Below are positions 15,797 to 25,359 of a stretch of DNA of 64,000 nt, piece after piece. Each line of letters starts with the position of its first letter. Position 1 is the stretch's first letter. The DNA is taken from assembly GCF_000013625.1 (NCBI RefSeq), contig NC_009659.1, forward strand, positions 3,844,001-3,908,000, written 5' to 3'. Position numbers and translations under genes: made by a program. Source of the stretch: Janthinobacterium sp. Marseille (GTDB lineage: Bacteria; Pseudomonadota; Gammaproteobacteria; Burkholderiales; Burkholderiaceae_D). The notes under the pieces were generated by a model. It was not told the origin of the DNA. It worked only from the letters and a program-made list of their open reading frames with translations, and did not search any database.

Positions 15797-16234
15797 TTAC
15801 TTGTTCTGAATGATCTGATATCCATCCCAGTTGCCGCGGGCATTGGTGTCTATCTTGGCGCAAAAGCGCACCTCGCCATTCACGTCGCAAGTGATTACAT
15901 CGGCATTGGCGCCGCTTTGCCGCAGTTTGGCGATATCTTTGGTCAGCTTCGCTTTCTCTTCGCGCAGGTGCTGCAGCGAAAACGGGCTGGGTACATACAG
16001 CCACAAGGCAAGGATGATCGCTCCCGGGATGATAAACCAGCGCACACTCTTCGCGCTGCCCGAGCTCTTGTCTTCTTTCGCCCTGCCACCTTCAATGCGA
16101 TTGCTGATCGTGTTGACCGCATCCGCCATTGCCTGTCGGATCGATTGCTCAATCTGCATACGTATGGCCAGCGGCAATTCCTGACTCATACCGGTTAAAT
16201 TTTCACTCATTGCATTCGGCCGTTCATTTGTCAT
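15797..16234 (-). CDS. Single-span membrane protein, unknown
   Basis: 145 residues from ATG 16234 (GAGAG upstream); ATG 16210 is an alternative. A cytoplasmic, helix-prone N-terminal part ('EQSIRQAMADAVNTI') leads to one transmembrane span ('WFIIPGAIILALWLYV', about residues 70-86). A short coiled segment ('LREEKAKLTKDIAKL') and a domain with two cysteines ('VITCDVNGEVRFCAKI') follow on the other side. The cysteines could form a periplasmic disulfide. I do not recognise the family. It lies downstream of oxalate/formate antiporter 1 but behind its terminator. Confidence 0.7.
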   Translation of the reverse strand: MTNERPNAMSENLTGMSQELPLAIRMQIEQSIRQAMADAVNTISNRIEGGRAKEDKSSGSAKSVRWFIIPGAIILALWLYVPSPFSLQHLREEKAKLTKDIAKLRQSGANADVITCDVNGEVRFCAKIDTNARGNWDGYQIIQNK

Positions 16235-16256
16235 GACGCTGCTCTCTTATGCGGTT

Positions 16257-16284
16257 CTAAAAAAATAGGCTCCCGAAGGAGCCT
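16257..16284 (-). terminator. Terminator of oxalate/formate antiporter 1
   Basis: On the minus strand, AGGCTCC and GGAGCCT pair around a TTCG loop (16284-16267), followed by A and a run of T residues (16265-16259). It lies 36 bp beyond the antiporter stop. Confidence 0.9.
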
Positions 16285-16319
16285 GAAAGTTGAGTTCAAA
16301 TCTTTGCGTTAATTACAGC

Positions 16320-17645
16320 TTAGGCATGCGCGGTAGCGCCCCCGGCAGCTGCGTTCTCCTTCCTCAAGAGATCAGCGGAGAATGCCACGTGTTTCTTGAG
16401 CAGAGGGCGCAGAGCGACAATCGCGAGGATAGCTGCGGTCAAATCCATACATGCAACGGTGTACAGAACAGTGGACCATGTACCGGTTGCTTCCATCATC
16501 AGGTTACCAACTGGTACGAACAGAGCACCAATACCTTTTGCGGTGTACAGCACGCCGTAGATCTTACCGATGTGTTTGGTACCGAATGCATCACCAGCCA
16601 GAGCCGAGAACAACGAGTAGACTTCACCCCATGCCAGGAACACGACGCCGGACAAGATCAAGAATGCCCATGGGTTGTGACCGAAGTAGCCCAAAGCGAT
16701 AATACCGAAGCCTTCGAGTGTGAACGCGATCACCATGGTTTTTTCACGACCGATGTTGTCCGAAATCCAGCCGAACAATGGACGGGAGATACCGTTCATG
16801 ATGCGATCGAGCATCAGTGCCAGTGGCAACGCTGCCATCACGAAGAAGTGCAAATCGACTTCAAATTCTTTAACGCCCAAATCTTGTGCGATAACACCCA
16901 GTTGCGCCACAGCCATCATACCGCCGGTAACTACGCAGATGAACATGAAGAACATGAGCCAGAACAGTTTGGTGTTCAGCGCTTCTTTCAATGTGTAATC
17001 ACGTGTTGCCTGAACCAGTTTGGCGGATGCTTTAACTTCACCTTTAGCCGGCGAGCGCAGGAACCATGCTGCGACGAACGCCAGCGAGCCTTGCAAGATA
17101 CCGAAGAACAGGAAAGTTTCTTGGAAACCCGACGATTCGATCATTGCCGCGATAGGCAAAATCGTTGCAGCGGAACCAGCACCGTAACCACCAGCTGTCA
17201 AGCCAACTGCCAGACCGCGACGGTCCGGGAACCATTTCAACGCGTTGTTGATACATGTCGCATAGATCGAGCCTACACCAACGCCACCCAATGCTGCGCC
17301 AACGTAGAAGCCCATCAGAGTTGATGCTTGCGAGTTGATGTACCAAGCCAAACCAATGAAGATCGCGCCGAACGCAACCATCAGACGTGGGCCGAGCTTA
17401 TCGATGAAGTAACCTTCAATCGGCGCGAGCCATGTTTGAACCAAGACGAAAATCGTAAATGCGATTTGAATTTCTGCACGGGCCCAACCGAAGGTGCCCT
17501 GGATTTCCGGTACGAACAATGTCCATGCGTACTGGATGTTGGCAGTAGCGATCATACATACGACGCCAACTACGAGCTGAAGCCAGCGCGTCGCGTTCGA
17601 TGTACCGGATGCGCCACCCGATAATTGTTGTGTTGCTGTTGTCAT
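16320..17645 (-). CDS. oxlT: OFA-family oxalate/formate antiporter (copy 1)
   Basis: 441 residues, twelve predicted membrane spans, major facilitator superfamily. OFA-family markers include 'NIQYAWTLFVPEIQGTFGWARAEIQ', 'PIEGYFIDKLGPR', 'CINNALKWFPDRRGLAVGLTAGGYG' and 'ISRPLFGWISDNIGRE'. OxlT of Oxalobacter exchanges external oxalate for internal formate, and the oxalate-binding cavity is basic. Oxalate transport is the best guess, but OFA proteins also carry other carboxylates. Codon choice is strongly biased (many GGT, CGT, GTT, GAA), as in highly expressed genes. A close relative lies at 56660. Its own terminator follows. Confidence 0.87.
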   Translation of the reverse strand: MTTATQQLSGGASGTSNATRWLQLVVGVVCMIATANIQYAWTLFVPEIQGTFGWARAEIQIAFTIFVLVQTWLAPIEGYFIDKLGPRLMVAFGAIFIGLAWYINSQASTLMGFYVGAALGGVGVGSIYATCINNALKWFPDRRGLAVGLTAGGYGAGSAATILPIAAMIESSGFQETFLFFGILQGSLAFVAAWFLRSPAKGEVKASAKLVQATRDYTLKEALNTKLFWLMFFMFICVVTGGMMAVAQLGVIAQDLGVKEFEVDLHFFVMAALPLALMLDRIMNGISRPLFGWISDNIGREKTMVIAFTLEGFGIIALGYFGHNPWAFLILSGVVFLAWGEVYSLFSALAGDAFGTKHIGKIYGVLYTAKGIGALFVPVGNLMMEATGTWSTVLYTVACMDLTAAILAIVALRPLLKKHVAFSADLLRKENAAAGGATAHA

Positions 17646-18442
17646 TTCTCTTCCTCGTGTTCATCGCTGTTTTGTGCCGGAGCCAAAACGAACCATGATT
17701 AATAGTTAATGCGTTCGCGTACAGCTAGATCGCAAAGACATCCTCAAGTTGTATTTGCAAGGCGGTCATAAATGAACCGGTCGTATGCCGTTCCGCCTTT
17801 TGCCGTGGTGATCCGGGTGGGATCGCTTAAGCAGCGCCTTAACCTGATTTCCACCCTGCTTTGATGAAACCAGCGGTTTTCACTAAGCGACTCCAACTTG
17901 TCACGATCAACGAATTTTTTGCCTCGCGACAAACAGATTTCGTTGCCCGGTTGCCCGGAAATGTTGCTGCGACATCAAGCTGGAACTGCGGGAAAAGCCG
18001 TTTTTTTCATCTCACGATAGGGTGAAGCTAACGTTAAGATTTCGTGACGATACGCACTCGGACTTTTGCGAACAATACGTAGTTATACTTACCGTGAATA
18101 CGTAGTTACCCTTAAAAAAGCCTGTTTTTTGCCTGCCTGTTGCGTCGCAATGAATAGTAGATATTCACCAAATTTATATGATGAATCGGCTGCCGGAGCC
18201 CGTCGTTTATAGCTGAAATCGAATAGGGGATTTTTTCTGTAAATCAAAATTCTTCGGGAAATTGACGCTTGAAAACAGATGCATATGCTGCGCCGCAGCA
18301 TTGAAATATTTTTCCGATTTTTCGCAATAAGTTATTAATTTGAAATTCTTTTTTGATATCGAAAATGATGTTTTAAATCATTGCCCGGAAACGGCGGTTC
18401 GAAATTAGGCGAAAGCAATGTATACGGATGGCTATGACGAAT
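17646..18442. other. Long leader/regulatory region upstream of antiporter 1
   Basis: About 800 bp without a supportable gene. It includes a ribosome site region just before 17645, a GGCGG...CCGCC pair near 17760-17800 and two direct repeats described separately. Composition turns AT-rich between 18060 and 18420. No RNA gene could be recognised. Confidence 0.5.
18074..18108. repeat. Two AATACGTAGTTA direct repeats upstream of antiporter 1
   Basis: Identical 12-bp units at 18074-18085 and 18097-18108, 23 bp apart, so both face the same side of the helix. The core TACGTAGT also occurs in the repeats upstream of antiporter 2. Likely activator sites, although they are about 430 bp from the antiporter start and the asymmetric half points away from it. 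Confidence 0.5.
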
Positions 18443-18472
18443 GAAAAACGCCGGCAAGGATAATGCCGGCAA
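18443..18472 (-). terminator. Probable terminator after PAP2 phosphatase
   Basis: On the minus strand GCCGGC (18470-18465) and GCCGGC (18455-18450) can pair across a 9-base loop, followed by GTTTTTC. It is about 50 bp beyond the phosphatase stop. Confidence 0.6.
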
Positions 18473-18521
18473 CAATTACGGGGGTAGGAAAGCCATGCGC
18501 CGGCAAATGTCCGGCCTGCGC

Positions 18522-19271
18522 CTAAGGCAGATTCATGGCGGCGCGCAACTCTGCACGCGCCGCGGCAAAGTCTTGCTGGAAGGCCGGGTTTTGCTGTATC
18601 AGTACGGCAATCAGTGTAGCCAGGCGCTGGCCGGCAGCAACGTCACTCGGATAGTGGACGCCGCCTATGACGCGGTTTTCACCAAACTCTCGGGCACGCG
18701 CAAAAATTTGCTCACTCTTTTCAGGTAGCAGATCCGCCAGCACGATGGCTGACAGGAAGCTGAAGGTCGCGTGTCCGCTTGGATAGGAGCCGCTGCGCGA
18801 GTACTTGGCAACTGGTTGTATCCGCGCATCCGCCAGGGGTGGGCGCACACGCTTCCATTTATTCTTGCCCTGCTTCTCCATCACATTGCCGGTTTCATGC
18901 AAGGTTTCAAACAGACGGGCAGTCAGCGGCAAACGATCTGGCCGGAATCCATCCCCTATTATCGAGGCAAAACGAAAAACGCTTTGCTCATGATCCGCCA
19001 CAGCCAGCTTTACCTGCGCAGGTGTGCGCTGCGCCTGTAACGACAACATGAACTCAATTTCGCGCCGGGTAGCCGCAGCATCAGGCGGCGGGCCCAGGAA
19101 ACGCGTGCTGTCTATTTGCGCAGGACTCAGATAAGTCCAGCTATCCGCGTCCGCCATTGCGGCCATTTTTGTATTGCTAACTGCCGTTTCCGCTTGCAAT
19201 GGTACTTGCGTCGCACAAGCCGTAAGCGAGAACAGTAAAGCCATAGCGGCATACTTGCGGATGAAATACAT
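18522..19271 (-). CDS. PAP2-family acid phosphatase, lipoprotein
   Basis: 249 residues. The N-terminal signal ends in a lipobox ('LFSLTAC'), so it is probably a lipoprotein. The three PAP2 motifs are all present: the Lys...Arg-Pro motif ('KNKWKRVRP'), 'SYPSGH' with its catalytic histidine region, and 'ENRVIGGVHYPSD' carrying the nucleophilic histidine and aspartate. This order and size match class A non-specific acid phosphatases (PhoN/PhoC type), which release phosphate from organic monoesters outside the cytoplasm. It is a single-gene unit between the antiporter leader and a divergent TonB-like gene. Confidence 0.88.
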   Translation of the reverse strand: MYFIRKYAAMALLFSLTACATQVPLQAETAVSNTKMAAMADADSWTYLSPAQIDSTRFLGPPPDAAATRREIEFMLSLQAQRTPAQVKLAVADHEQSVFRFASIIGDGFRPDRLPLTARLFETLHETGNVMEKQGKNKWKRVRPPLADARIQPVAKYSRSGSYPSGHATFSFLSAIVLADLLPEKSEQIFARAREFGENRVIGGVHYPSDVAAGQRLATLIAVLIQQNPAFQQDFAAARAELRAAMNLP

Positions 19272-19498
19272 GCGAGGTCTCCTTCGATATCAAATAGTTT
19301 TACTTGCTGCGCGGCCACGCTCTGGACGCGGCATTCGCGTATTTGCCCGAACACAAACGTATCAATTACACAATTTTTATATTTATTTACAGTGGGAACG
19401 CTTAATCATTACCAATAGCGAATTTATTGACAGCAGATCAGTCGAACAAAATTCCTCAGCACGTTCATAATGACGGCAGTTTCCATTTGCAGTAGAAC

Positions 19499-20323
19499 AT
19501 GAAGTTCCATTCTATTCTGACCAATATGCGTGCCCGTACTGCGATAGGTATAGGGCTCTCACTGCTGATACACGCGCTGATCCTGTTCTTTGCGCTGGAT
19601 CAGGCAAAGGTGCGCGTAGCGGAATCAGGGGAATCGCCGACAGCACCGCTGGAAGTCAGCCTGATCACACAGGCACCGGCGCCCAAGCCGGCACCGAAAG
19701 CGGCAACACCGCCCGCACCGGAACAAAAGAAAGTAGAAAAATCGAATCCGGCACCACGCCAGCAAAAATCCGCATCTCAGAAAAAAACCGAACCGATCCG
19801 GCAAGCGGATAAAGGCACTCCGCCCCCGGTTGCTCCCAAGACCACCAGCAAGGAAGCCCTGCCACCCGACATGAGCGATATGCTGGCGGCGGCACGCGAG
19901 CGCCGCCGCGCAGCAGGGATTATTGAGCCGGATGCACGCCCGGTCGAAGACGACAATGCAATTGCACGTGCCAATATTGCCGAGATGGTGCAGCGCCAGT
20001 CACGCGGCCGCAATGAATCGGGGGGCGTGTTTCAAATTACTTTCAAGGGTGTGCGTACTGCGGAATTCCTGTTCCGCGGCTGGGATTTGCGCCGCAAAAC
20101 CAATTCGCGCCAGTTGATCCAGGTCGACGCCGGCCCGGGTGGTGATATCGATACCGCGATCGTGCGCCGGATGATAGACCTGATACGCCTGTATGAAAAA
20201 GAAGACTTCAACTGGAATTCACCACGCCTGGGTCGCGTCGTCGTTTTGTCGGCGCGTATGCGCGATAGTGCGGAGCTGGAAGAATTCTTGAAACGCGACT
20301 TTTTCGAAGATCGCCCACGTTAA
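19499..20323 (+). CDS. TonB-like energy-transduction protein
   Basis: 274 residues. One N-terminal membrane anchor ('IGLSLLIHALILFFAL', about 17-33) with the Ser/His placement typical of TonB spans is followed by a long Pro/Ala/Lys-rich periplasm-spanning region (about 50-125). A C-terminal domain (about 170-274) does not show the usual TonB box-binding signature, and I could not assign it. No ExbB or ExbD genes lie beside it. Given the three TonB-dependent receptors in this window a link is attractive, but the protein could also belong to another envelope process. A terminator follows. Confidence 0.7.
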   Translation: MKFHSILTNMRARTAIGIGLSLLIHALILFFALDQAKVRVAESGESPTAPLEVSLITQAPAPKPAPKAATPPAPEQKKVEKSNPAPRQQKSASQKKTEPIRQADKGTPPPVAPKTTSKEALPPDMSDMLAAARERRRAAGIIEPDARPVEDDNAIARANIAEMVQRQSRGRNESGGVFQITFKGVRTAEFLFRGWDLRRKTNSRQLIQVDAGPGGDIDTAIVRRMIDLIRLYEKEDFNWNSPRLGRVVVLSARMRDSAELEEFLKRDFFEDRPR

Positions 20324-20372
20324 TGACATGATGCGCGCTGCCGGATAATCGCCACGATTGCAGCATTAGATG

Positions 20373-20400
20373 CAGCCGACGCGATGTCGGCTGATTTTAT
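20373..20400 (+). terminator. Terminator after TonB-like gene
   Basis: AGCCGAC (20374-20380) and GTCGGCT (20386-20392) pair around a 5-base loop, followed by GATTTTATTG. Confidence 0.75.
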
Positions 20401-20404
20401 TGAA

Positions 20405-21127
20405 TTACAGGATTGCCGATGCGCCCGGATGCGGAATATCCGTCATCGATTTTCTTTCCAGCACACGCAAATCGGTATCCAGCCTATAAACCAGTGGCAC
20501 GCTGTTAGGCACATCAAAGCGCGCGACTTCTTCGTCCGGCATATCTTCCAGCAATTTCACCAGCGCACGCTGGCTATTGCCGTGCGAAGAAATGATCACA
20601 TCCTTGCCCTGCTTGAGCACCGGCGCGATCGTTTCGTCCCATACCACCCTGACACGTTCCACCGTATCCTGCAGCGACTCACCGAGTGGCAAAGCCTCCC
20701 GCGCTACGCCCTTGTAACGCGCTTCCTGTTGCGGGGCGCGCGCATCGTTGACGTCCATCAACGGCGGACGGGCATCAAAACCACGACGCCAGGCCCATAC
20801 CTGTTCTTCACCGAAGCGCTCTATCATCTCGGCGCGGCTATGGCCGGTCAGCGCGCCGTAGTGCCGTTCGTTCAGACGCCAATGACTGATAATGGGTGTA
20901 AACATTGCATCCATTTCATCCAGGATCAGCCATTGCGACCGTATGGTGCGTTTCAGCATGGAGGTAATCGCGAGATCGAAGCGGAAACCGGCCTTGGCCA
21001 ATGCGCGCCCGGCGCAACGTGCCTGCTCTATACCATTCGCGGTCAGGTCGATATCTGCCCAGCCGGTAAAGCGGTTTTCCCTATTCCACTGTGACTCGCC
21101 ATGGCGAACAATCACCAGATTACCCAT
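20405..21127 (-). CDS. gpmA: 2,3-bisphosphoglycerate-dependent phosphoglycerate mutase
   Basis: 240 residues from ATG 21127 (the 'MGNLVIVRHGES' start; the frame is open further upstream but without family similarity). The histidine-phosphatase signature 'VRHGESQWN' holds the phosphorylated His near residue 8. The other active-site motifs are 'RLNERHYGALTG' and 'ISSHGNSQRAL'. It interconverts 3- and 2-phosphoglycerate in glycolysis and gluconeogenesis in the cytoplasm. At 240 residues it is slightly shorter than the roughly 250 of E. coli GpmA. It is convergent with the TonB-like gene and appears monocistronic. Confidence 0.92.
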   Translation of the reverse strand: MGNLVIVRHGESQWNRENRFTGWADIDLTANGIEQARCAGRALAKAGFRFDLAITSMLKRTIRSQWLILDEMDAMFTPIISHWRLNERHYGALTGHSRAEMIERFGEEQVWAWRRGFDARPPLMDVNDARAPQQEARYKGVAREALPLGESLQDTVERVRVVWDETIAPVLKQGKDVIISSHGNSQRALVKLLEDMPDEEVARFDVPNSVPLVYRLDTDLRVLERKSMTDIPHPGASAIL

Positions 21128-21391
21128 TACTTTTCTCATATTGAAGCAACAAAGCATGAAGATTAACTGAGATTCGCCAAGGCTGGAGCATCTCGCGTAT
21201 TTTTCATTCGGGCAAAAAAACAGGGAGAATACTTGTCTACCGTCGAGACAAGCACGCAAAAAGTGATGAAAATGGCTGTTTGGAAAGCAAACTCCTGCTT
21301 TCCTGGCGAAAATAGACGGAATTTTTCAGGGCAACGAGAGTCAATCAACAGCGCATCGCCCGATACGCGCTCATTTTGGAGAATTTAGTTT

Positions 21392-22012
21392 ATGCAATTC
21401 AGCTCCCGCATCCTGTTGTCGGCACTCGCGCTGGCAACGATAGCCGGTTGCGCAGGGCCCAAGCCTGTTGCCTATCAAACGGAAAAATTCGATTCGACTG
21501 AAATTTATGCACGCCGCTTCACGGTATCGTCCGATGTCGCGTGTGAAGCGGTGCGTCGTACCTTATTGAGCCAGGGTTATGTGATCAGCGCGTCCACCAC
21601 GACGCAAATCGATGCACGCAAGAGCTTCCAGCCGGAGAATGATGTGCATGTACAGATCGCGTTCCGCGTGGTGTGCACCACCGATAATGCCGATGGCAAT
21701 CTGACTTCGGTATTTGCAAATGCGCTGGAAGACCGCTATGCCTTGAAGAAAATCAATAACTCGGCCAGCGTGGGCGTCGGTGCACTGGGCTCGCTGTCGC
21801 TGCCCTTTTCATCCAGCGACGATTCGCTGGTGAAGGTTGCCAGCACCACGATTGCATCGGAAAAGTTCTATTCCCGCTTCTTCCAATTGGTCGAGCGCTA
21901 CCTGACGAATGAGGCAGCACCCGCACCGGAAGCACTGGAAATGCCGGATGAACACCTGCGTCCGCCGTTCAAGACACGGGCTGTGCCGATTCCTTCTGCT
22001 CCTGAGCAGTAA
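21392..22012 (+). CDS. DUF2242-family lipoprotein
   Basis: 206 residues. The signal ends in the lipobox 'TIAGC', so the mature protein begins at Cys20 or so. The middle region ('FTVSSDVACEAVRRTLLSQGYVIS', 'RKSFQPENDVHVQIAFRVVC', 'SVGVGALGSLSLPFSSSDDSLVKV') matches DUF2242 proteins, which are betaproteobacterial lipoproteins of unknown function. Its last 44 bp overlap, on the opposite strand, the 3' end of the outer-membrane factor gene, so the two transcripts converge and overlap. Confidence 0.8.
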   Translation: MQFSSRILLSALALATIAGCAGPKPVAYQTEKFDSTEIYARRFTVSSDVACEAVRRTLLSQGYVISASTTTQIDARKSFQPENDVHVQIAFRVVCTTDNADGNLTSVFANALEDRYALKKINNSASVGVGALGSLSLPFSSSDDSLVKVASTTIASEKFYSRFFQLVERYLTNEAAPAPEALEMPDEHLRPPFKTRAVPIPSAPEQ

Positions 22013-23393
22013 GCTGCCAGCCCCCACCCAGCGCCTTGTACAGGCTCACTGCAGCCTGCAAACGCAACGTGCGCAATTGTGCGGCCGCATCCTGTGCCGC
22101 ATACAAGGTACGTTGCGCATCCAGTAAAGTCAGCGATGTCTCAGCACCGGCGCGATAACGCGATTCGGCCAGGTTAAAGGCACGCTGCGCCTGGCGCAGC
22201 TCTTCTTCTTGCGCGATACGCTGCGCATCTATCCCCGCCACCGCATTTAATGCGACTTCCACATCACCAAATGCGGCAACGATGGCGCGGCGATAATTCG
22301 CCAACAGCTCTTCCCTTTGCGCCAGCGCCAAGTCACGCCCTGCTGCCAGGCGACCGGCATTGAAGATAGGAGCGGCCAGGCCCGCCGCCAGGCTATAGAC
22401 AGGATTGTCGAATACGCTGCTGACACGATTGCTGCCTGCAGTAATATCGCCACCCAGTGAAATACGCGGCAACATCGCCGCCCGCGCAGCAATGATATTT
22501 GCATCGGCACCGCTCAACTGCGCTTCGGCCCGCGCAATATCCGGGCGTCGTACCAGCAGATCTGCCGGCAAGCCTGCAACCACCGCCGGTGCCTGCAGTT
22601 TGTTCAGTTCAGTGCCGGCCAGTACCAGCAAGGATGGATTGCGTCCCAACAGTACTGCCAGGGTGGTCAGGCTATCTTCCGCTTGCTGCCGGATCGCGGC
22701 ACGCGCACGCATTTGCGCCGCCAGCACGCCACGTTGTTGTGCCAGCTCAAGCGGATTGGCGGCACCGGCGCGTGCACGTGATTCGATCACGTCCAGCAGG
22801 CGCTGTGCGCTCGCGACGCTAAGATCCGCAATCGCTACACGTTCGCGCAAACCCACGGTCTGCAACCAGGACGATGCAACACCGGCGGTTACCGTCAGAT
22901 GTACGGTATCGCGATCAAATTCCGCCGCACGCAAACCAGCCCGCGCACTATCACGCACCGCACGGTTGCGGCCCCAGAAATCCAGTTCATATGTAGCGCT
23001 TAAGCCAGCCTGATACACGGTGCCGGTGGCGGTGCCATTACCATCGCCGCCGAGGCGACCGTTGCGGGTCGCACCAAAGTTGCCGTTCAACTCCGGTAGC
23101 AAGGCTGCGCCGGCAATTGTGGCAGTCGCTTGTGCCTGCGTGACGCGTGCAACTGCTGCGGCAATGTCATAGCTTTGCACTTGCACCGTTTCCAGCAAAC
23201 TGTCCAATTCGCTGCTGCCAAAACTGCGCCACCAATCGCGCGTCAGCACCGATGTCGTACCCGTTGCATCAACGTTAGCTTGTGGCTGGCGCCACTGTGG
23301 CGCCACTTCCGGCACTAATGTCTGCTGCGTCGCCTGGGTCGCACAACCGGCGAGCAACAGGGCGGCAGAGAATCCAGTCAATATCTTCATCAT
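21969..23393 (-). CDS. TolC/OprM-type outer-membrane efflux factor, lipoprotein
   Basis: 474 residues. The signal peptide has a lipobox ('ALLLAGC'). Two repeated OEP domains are visible, each with long Ala/Gln/Leu-rich helices; 'ATYELDFWGRNRAVRDSAR' and 'LPADLLVRRPDIARAEAQLSGADANI' are hallmark sequences of the NodT/OprM family. It forms the outer-membrane channel for the MacA-MacB pump encoded 13 bp upstream. It is the last gene of the DUF4198-macA-macB-omf operon. The nearby siderophore receptor invites comparison with PvdRT-OpmQ of Pseudomonas; this is inference. Confidence 0.9.
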   Translation of the reverse strand: MMKILTGFSAALLLAGCATQATQQTLVPEVAPQWRQPQANVDATGTTSVLTRDWWRSFGSSELDSLLETVQVQSYDIAAAVARVTQAQATATIAGAALLPELNGNFGATRNGRLGGDGNGTATGTVYQAGLSATYELDFWGRNRAVRDSARAGLRAAEFDRDTVHLTVTAGVASSWLQTVGLRERVAIADLSVASAQRLLDVIESRARAGAANPLELAQQRGVLAAQMRARAAIRQQAEDSLTTLAVLLGRNPSLLVLAGTELNKLQAPAVVAGLPADLLVRRPDIARAEAQLSGADANIIAARAAMLPRISLGGDITAGSNRVSSVFDNPVYSLAAGLAAPIFNAGRLAAGRDLALAQREELLANYRRAIVAAFGDVEVALNAVAGIDAQRIAQEEELRQAQRAFNLAESRYRAGAETSLTLLDAQRTLYAAQDAAAQLRTLRLQAAVSLYKALGGGWQLTAQEQKESAQPVS

Positions 23394-23406
23394 TATCTTT
23401 GTCCGC

Positions 23407-25359
23407 TCATTCCGAAGCCAAAGCGATCACGGGATCCAGCCCGGCCGCCTTCTTCGCCGGCATATAGCCGAAAATCAAACCGGTCGCGACCGCACAGGCA
23501 AACGCACCGATGATCGCCGATAGCGAAAAAATCACCGCCACATTCCAGAACAGCAGCGCCGCGCCTATGGTCAAACCGGACACAACACCAATCACGCCGC
23601 CGACGACAGAAACCAGCACGGCTTCCGTCAGGAACTGTCGCAAGATATCCCGTTCCCGTGCACCGGTCGCCATGCGGATACCGATTTCACGCGTGCGTTC
23701 CCGAACCGTCATCAGCATCACATTCATCACACCAATACCGCCGACCACCAGCGAAACGGCGGCGATCAAGCCCAGCATCATCTTCATCGCATTACTGGTT
23801 TGCGCCGCCGCCTGTAATTTGGCTGCGGCATTACCGATGCGGAAGTCGTCGCGTCCACGCCGTTCGATCAATAGTTTTTTCATTGCGGCTTCGGCTTCCT
23901 GTACCTGGTCTTCCGATGCAGCTTCCACCACCGTGTAGTCAGGTTCAGCGCGGGCATCATAGACCCGCATGCGTCCCGAGTTGTACGGGATGAAGACCAT
24001 CTCATCGTAATCCTGCGAACCCGAGTCCGCACCACGTTCCGCCATCACACCTATGACTTCAAACGGTGCATCGACGATCAGGATTTGCTTGCCGATAGGA
24101 TCGCTGCCATCCGGGAAAAAGTTTTTCCAGGCTTTATGCCCGATCACGACTACCGGCGCGAGGTCGCGATCTTCGGCCGGCGTGAAGAAGCGCCCTTTGC
24201 CGACGCGCCAACGATGCACCAGTGGCATCACGTAAGCACTGGCGAAGGCATAAACCTGCCGATCCACATTGCCATAACGCACAGTGACCGGATCACCGAT
24301 GATGGGCATGACATGACCGATCTGCGGCAAGGCCGCTACCGCATCGAGGTCTTCTATCGTCAATCGTCCCGGCGGACCACCGTTAGATGGATGACCACTA
24401 CCCAGATACATAATGGTGGTACCGAGCGAACCCATCTCATCAATGACGCGCTGCTTGGCACCCTCACCCACGGCCAGCATCACGATCACCGAAGCGACAC
24501 CGATCACAATGCCGAGCAAGGTCAGGCCGGTACGCGTGCGGTTCATGCGCATGCCGCGCCAGGCGGTACGCGCCGCTTCCCGCAAATCATCCCAGAAGGA
24601 GGCACCGGCATCGCGGCCGGCCTGTGTCATATCGGGCGCAGGCAAAGCCTGCTTCACCGCCGAGACCCCGGAATCACCGACGATTTCACCGTCGCGAATT
24701 TCAATGACACGACGCGCCTGGTCAGCGACATCGCGATCATGGGTAATCAAAATAATGGTGTGGCCGGCATCCGCCAATTCATTCAGCAAGGCCATGACTT
24801 CGGCACCGCTCTTGCTGTCCAGTGCACCGGTCGGTTCATCGGCGAGGATGATGCGACCGCCATTCATCAACGCACGTGCAATCGAAACGCGTTGTTGCTG
24901 GCCACCTGAGAGTTGGCTTGGACGGTTATCCAGCTTGTCGCCCAGACCCAGGCGCGTCAGCAAAGCAGACGCGCGTGCGGCACGATCCGCTTCCGACATG
25001 CCGGCATAAATGGCCGGCACCTCGACGTTTTCGCGGGCGGATTCGGTTGCAATCAGGTGATAACCCTGAAATACGAAGCCGAAGGCTTCACGCCGCAACC
25101 ATGCCAGCTCATCGCTATCCAGCGTTTCAACGTCGCGTCCGCTAAACAGATAGCTGCCGGAGCTCGGCCGGTCCAGGCAACCGAGCAAATGCATCAGCGT
25201 AGATTTACCAGAACCCGAAGCGCCGACAATCGCGACGAACTCGCCCGCGTGGATCTTCAGCGATAAACCATGCAGCACTTCCACCGCAGGTGCATCACCA
25301 TTGCCCCCGTATTGCTTGCGTATCCCGCGCAGTTCAATCAGCGGTGCTTCTGTTACCAC
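23407..25359 (-). CDS. macB: MacB-type ABC transporter, fused ATPase/permease
   Basis: 650 residues from GTG 25359, which overlaps the MacA stop by seven bases. The N-terminal ATPase domain has the Walker A 'GASGSGKST', the signature 'LSGGQQQR' and Walker B '[12 protein letters not shown]'. A membrane span near residue 275 ('[17 protein letters not shown]'), a large periplasmic domain and three C-terminal spans ending near '[24 protein letters not shown]' complete the MacB fold. MacB uses ATP to drive periplasmic substrates through the MacA-outer-membrane-channel assembly. Known substrates include macrolides, heme precursors and siderophores (PvdT). The local iron context favours a siderophore. 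Confidence 0.93.
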   Translation of the reverse strand: MVTEAPLIELRGIRKQYGGNGDAPAVEVLHGLSLKIHAGEFVAIVGASGSGKSTLMHLLGCLDRPSSGSYLFSGRDVETLDSDELAWLRREAFGFVFQGYHLIATESARENVEVPAIYAGMSEADRAARASALLTRLGLGDKLDNRPSQLSGGQQQRVSIARALMNGGRIILADEPTGALDSKSGAEVMALLNELADAGHTIILITHDRDVADQARRVIEIRDGEIVGDSGVSAVKQALPAPDMTQAGRDAGASFWDDLREAARTAWRGMRMNRTRTGLTLLGIVIGVASVIVMLAVGEGAKQRVIDEMGSLGTTIMYLGSGHPSNGGPPGRLTIEDLDAVAALPQIGHVMPIIGDPVTVRYGNVDRQVYAFASAYVMPLVHRWRVGKGRFFTPAEDRDLAPVVVIGHKAWKNFFPDGSDPIGKQILIVDAPFEVIGVMAERGADSGSQDYDEMVFIPYNSGRMRVYDARAEPDYTVVEAASEDQVQEAEAAMKKLLIERRGRDDFRIGNAAAKLQAAAQTSNAMKMMLGLIAAVSLVVGGIGVMNVMLMTVRERTREIGIRMATGARERDILRQFLTEAVLVSVVGGVIGVVSGLTIGAALLFWNVAVIFSLSAIIGAFACAVATGLIFGYMPAKKAAGLDPVIALASE

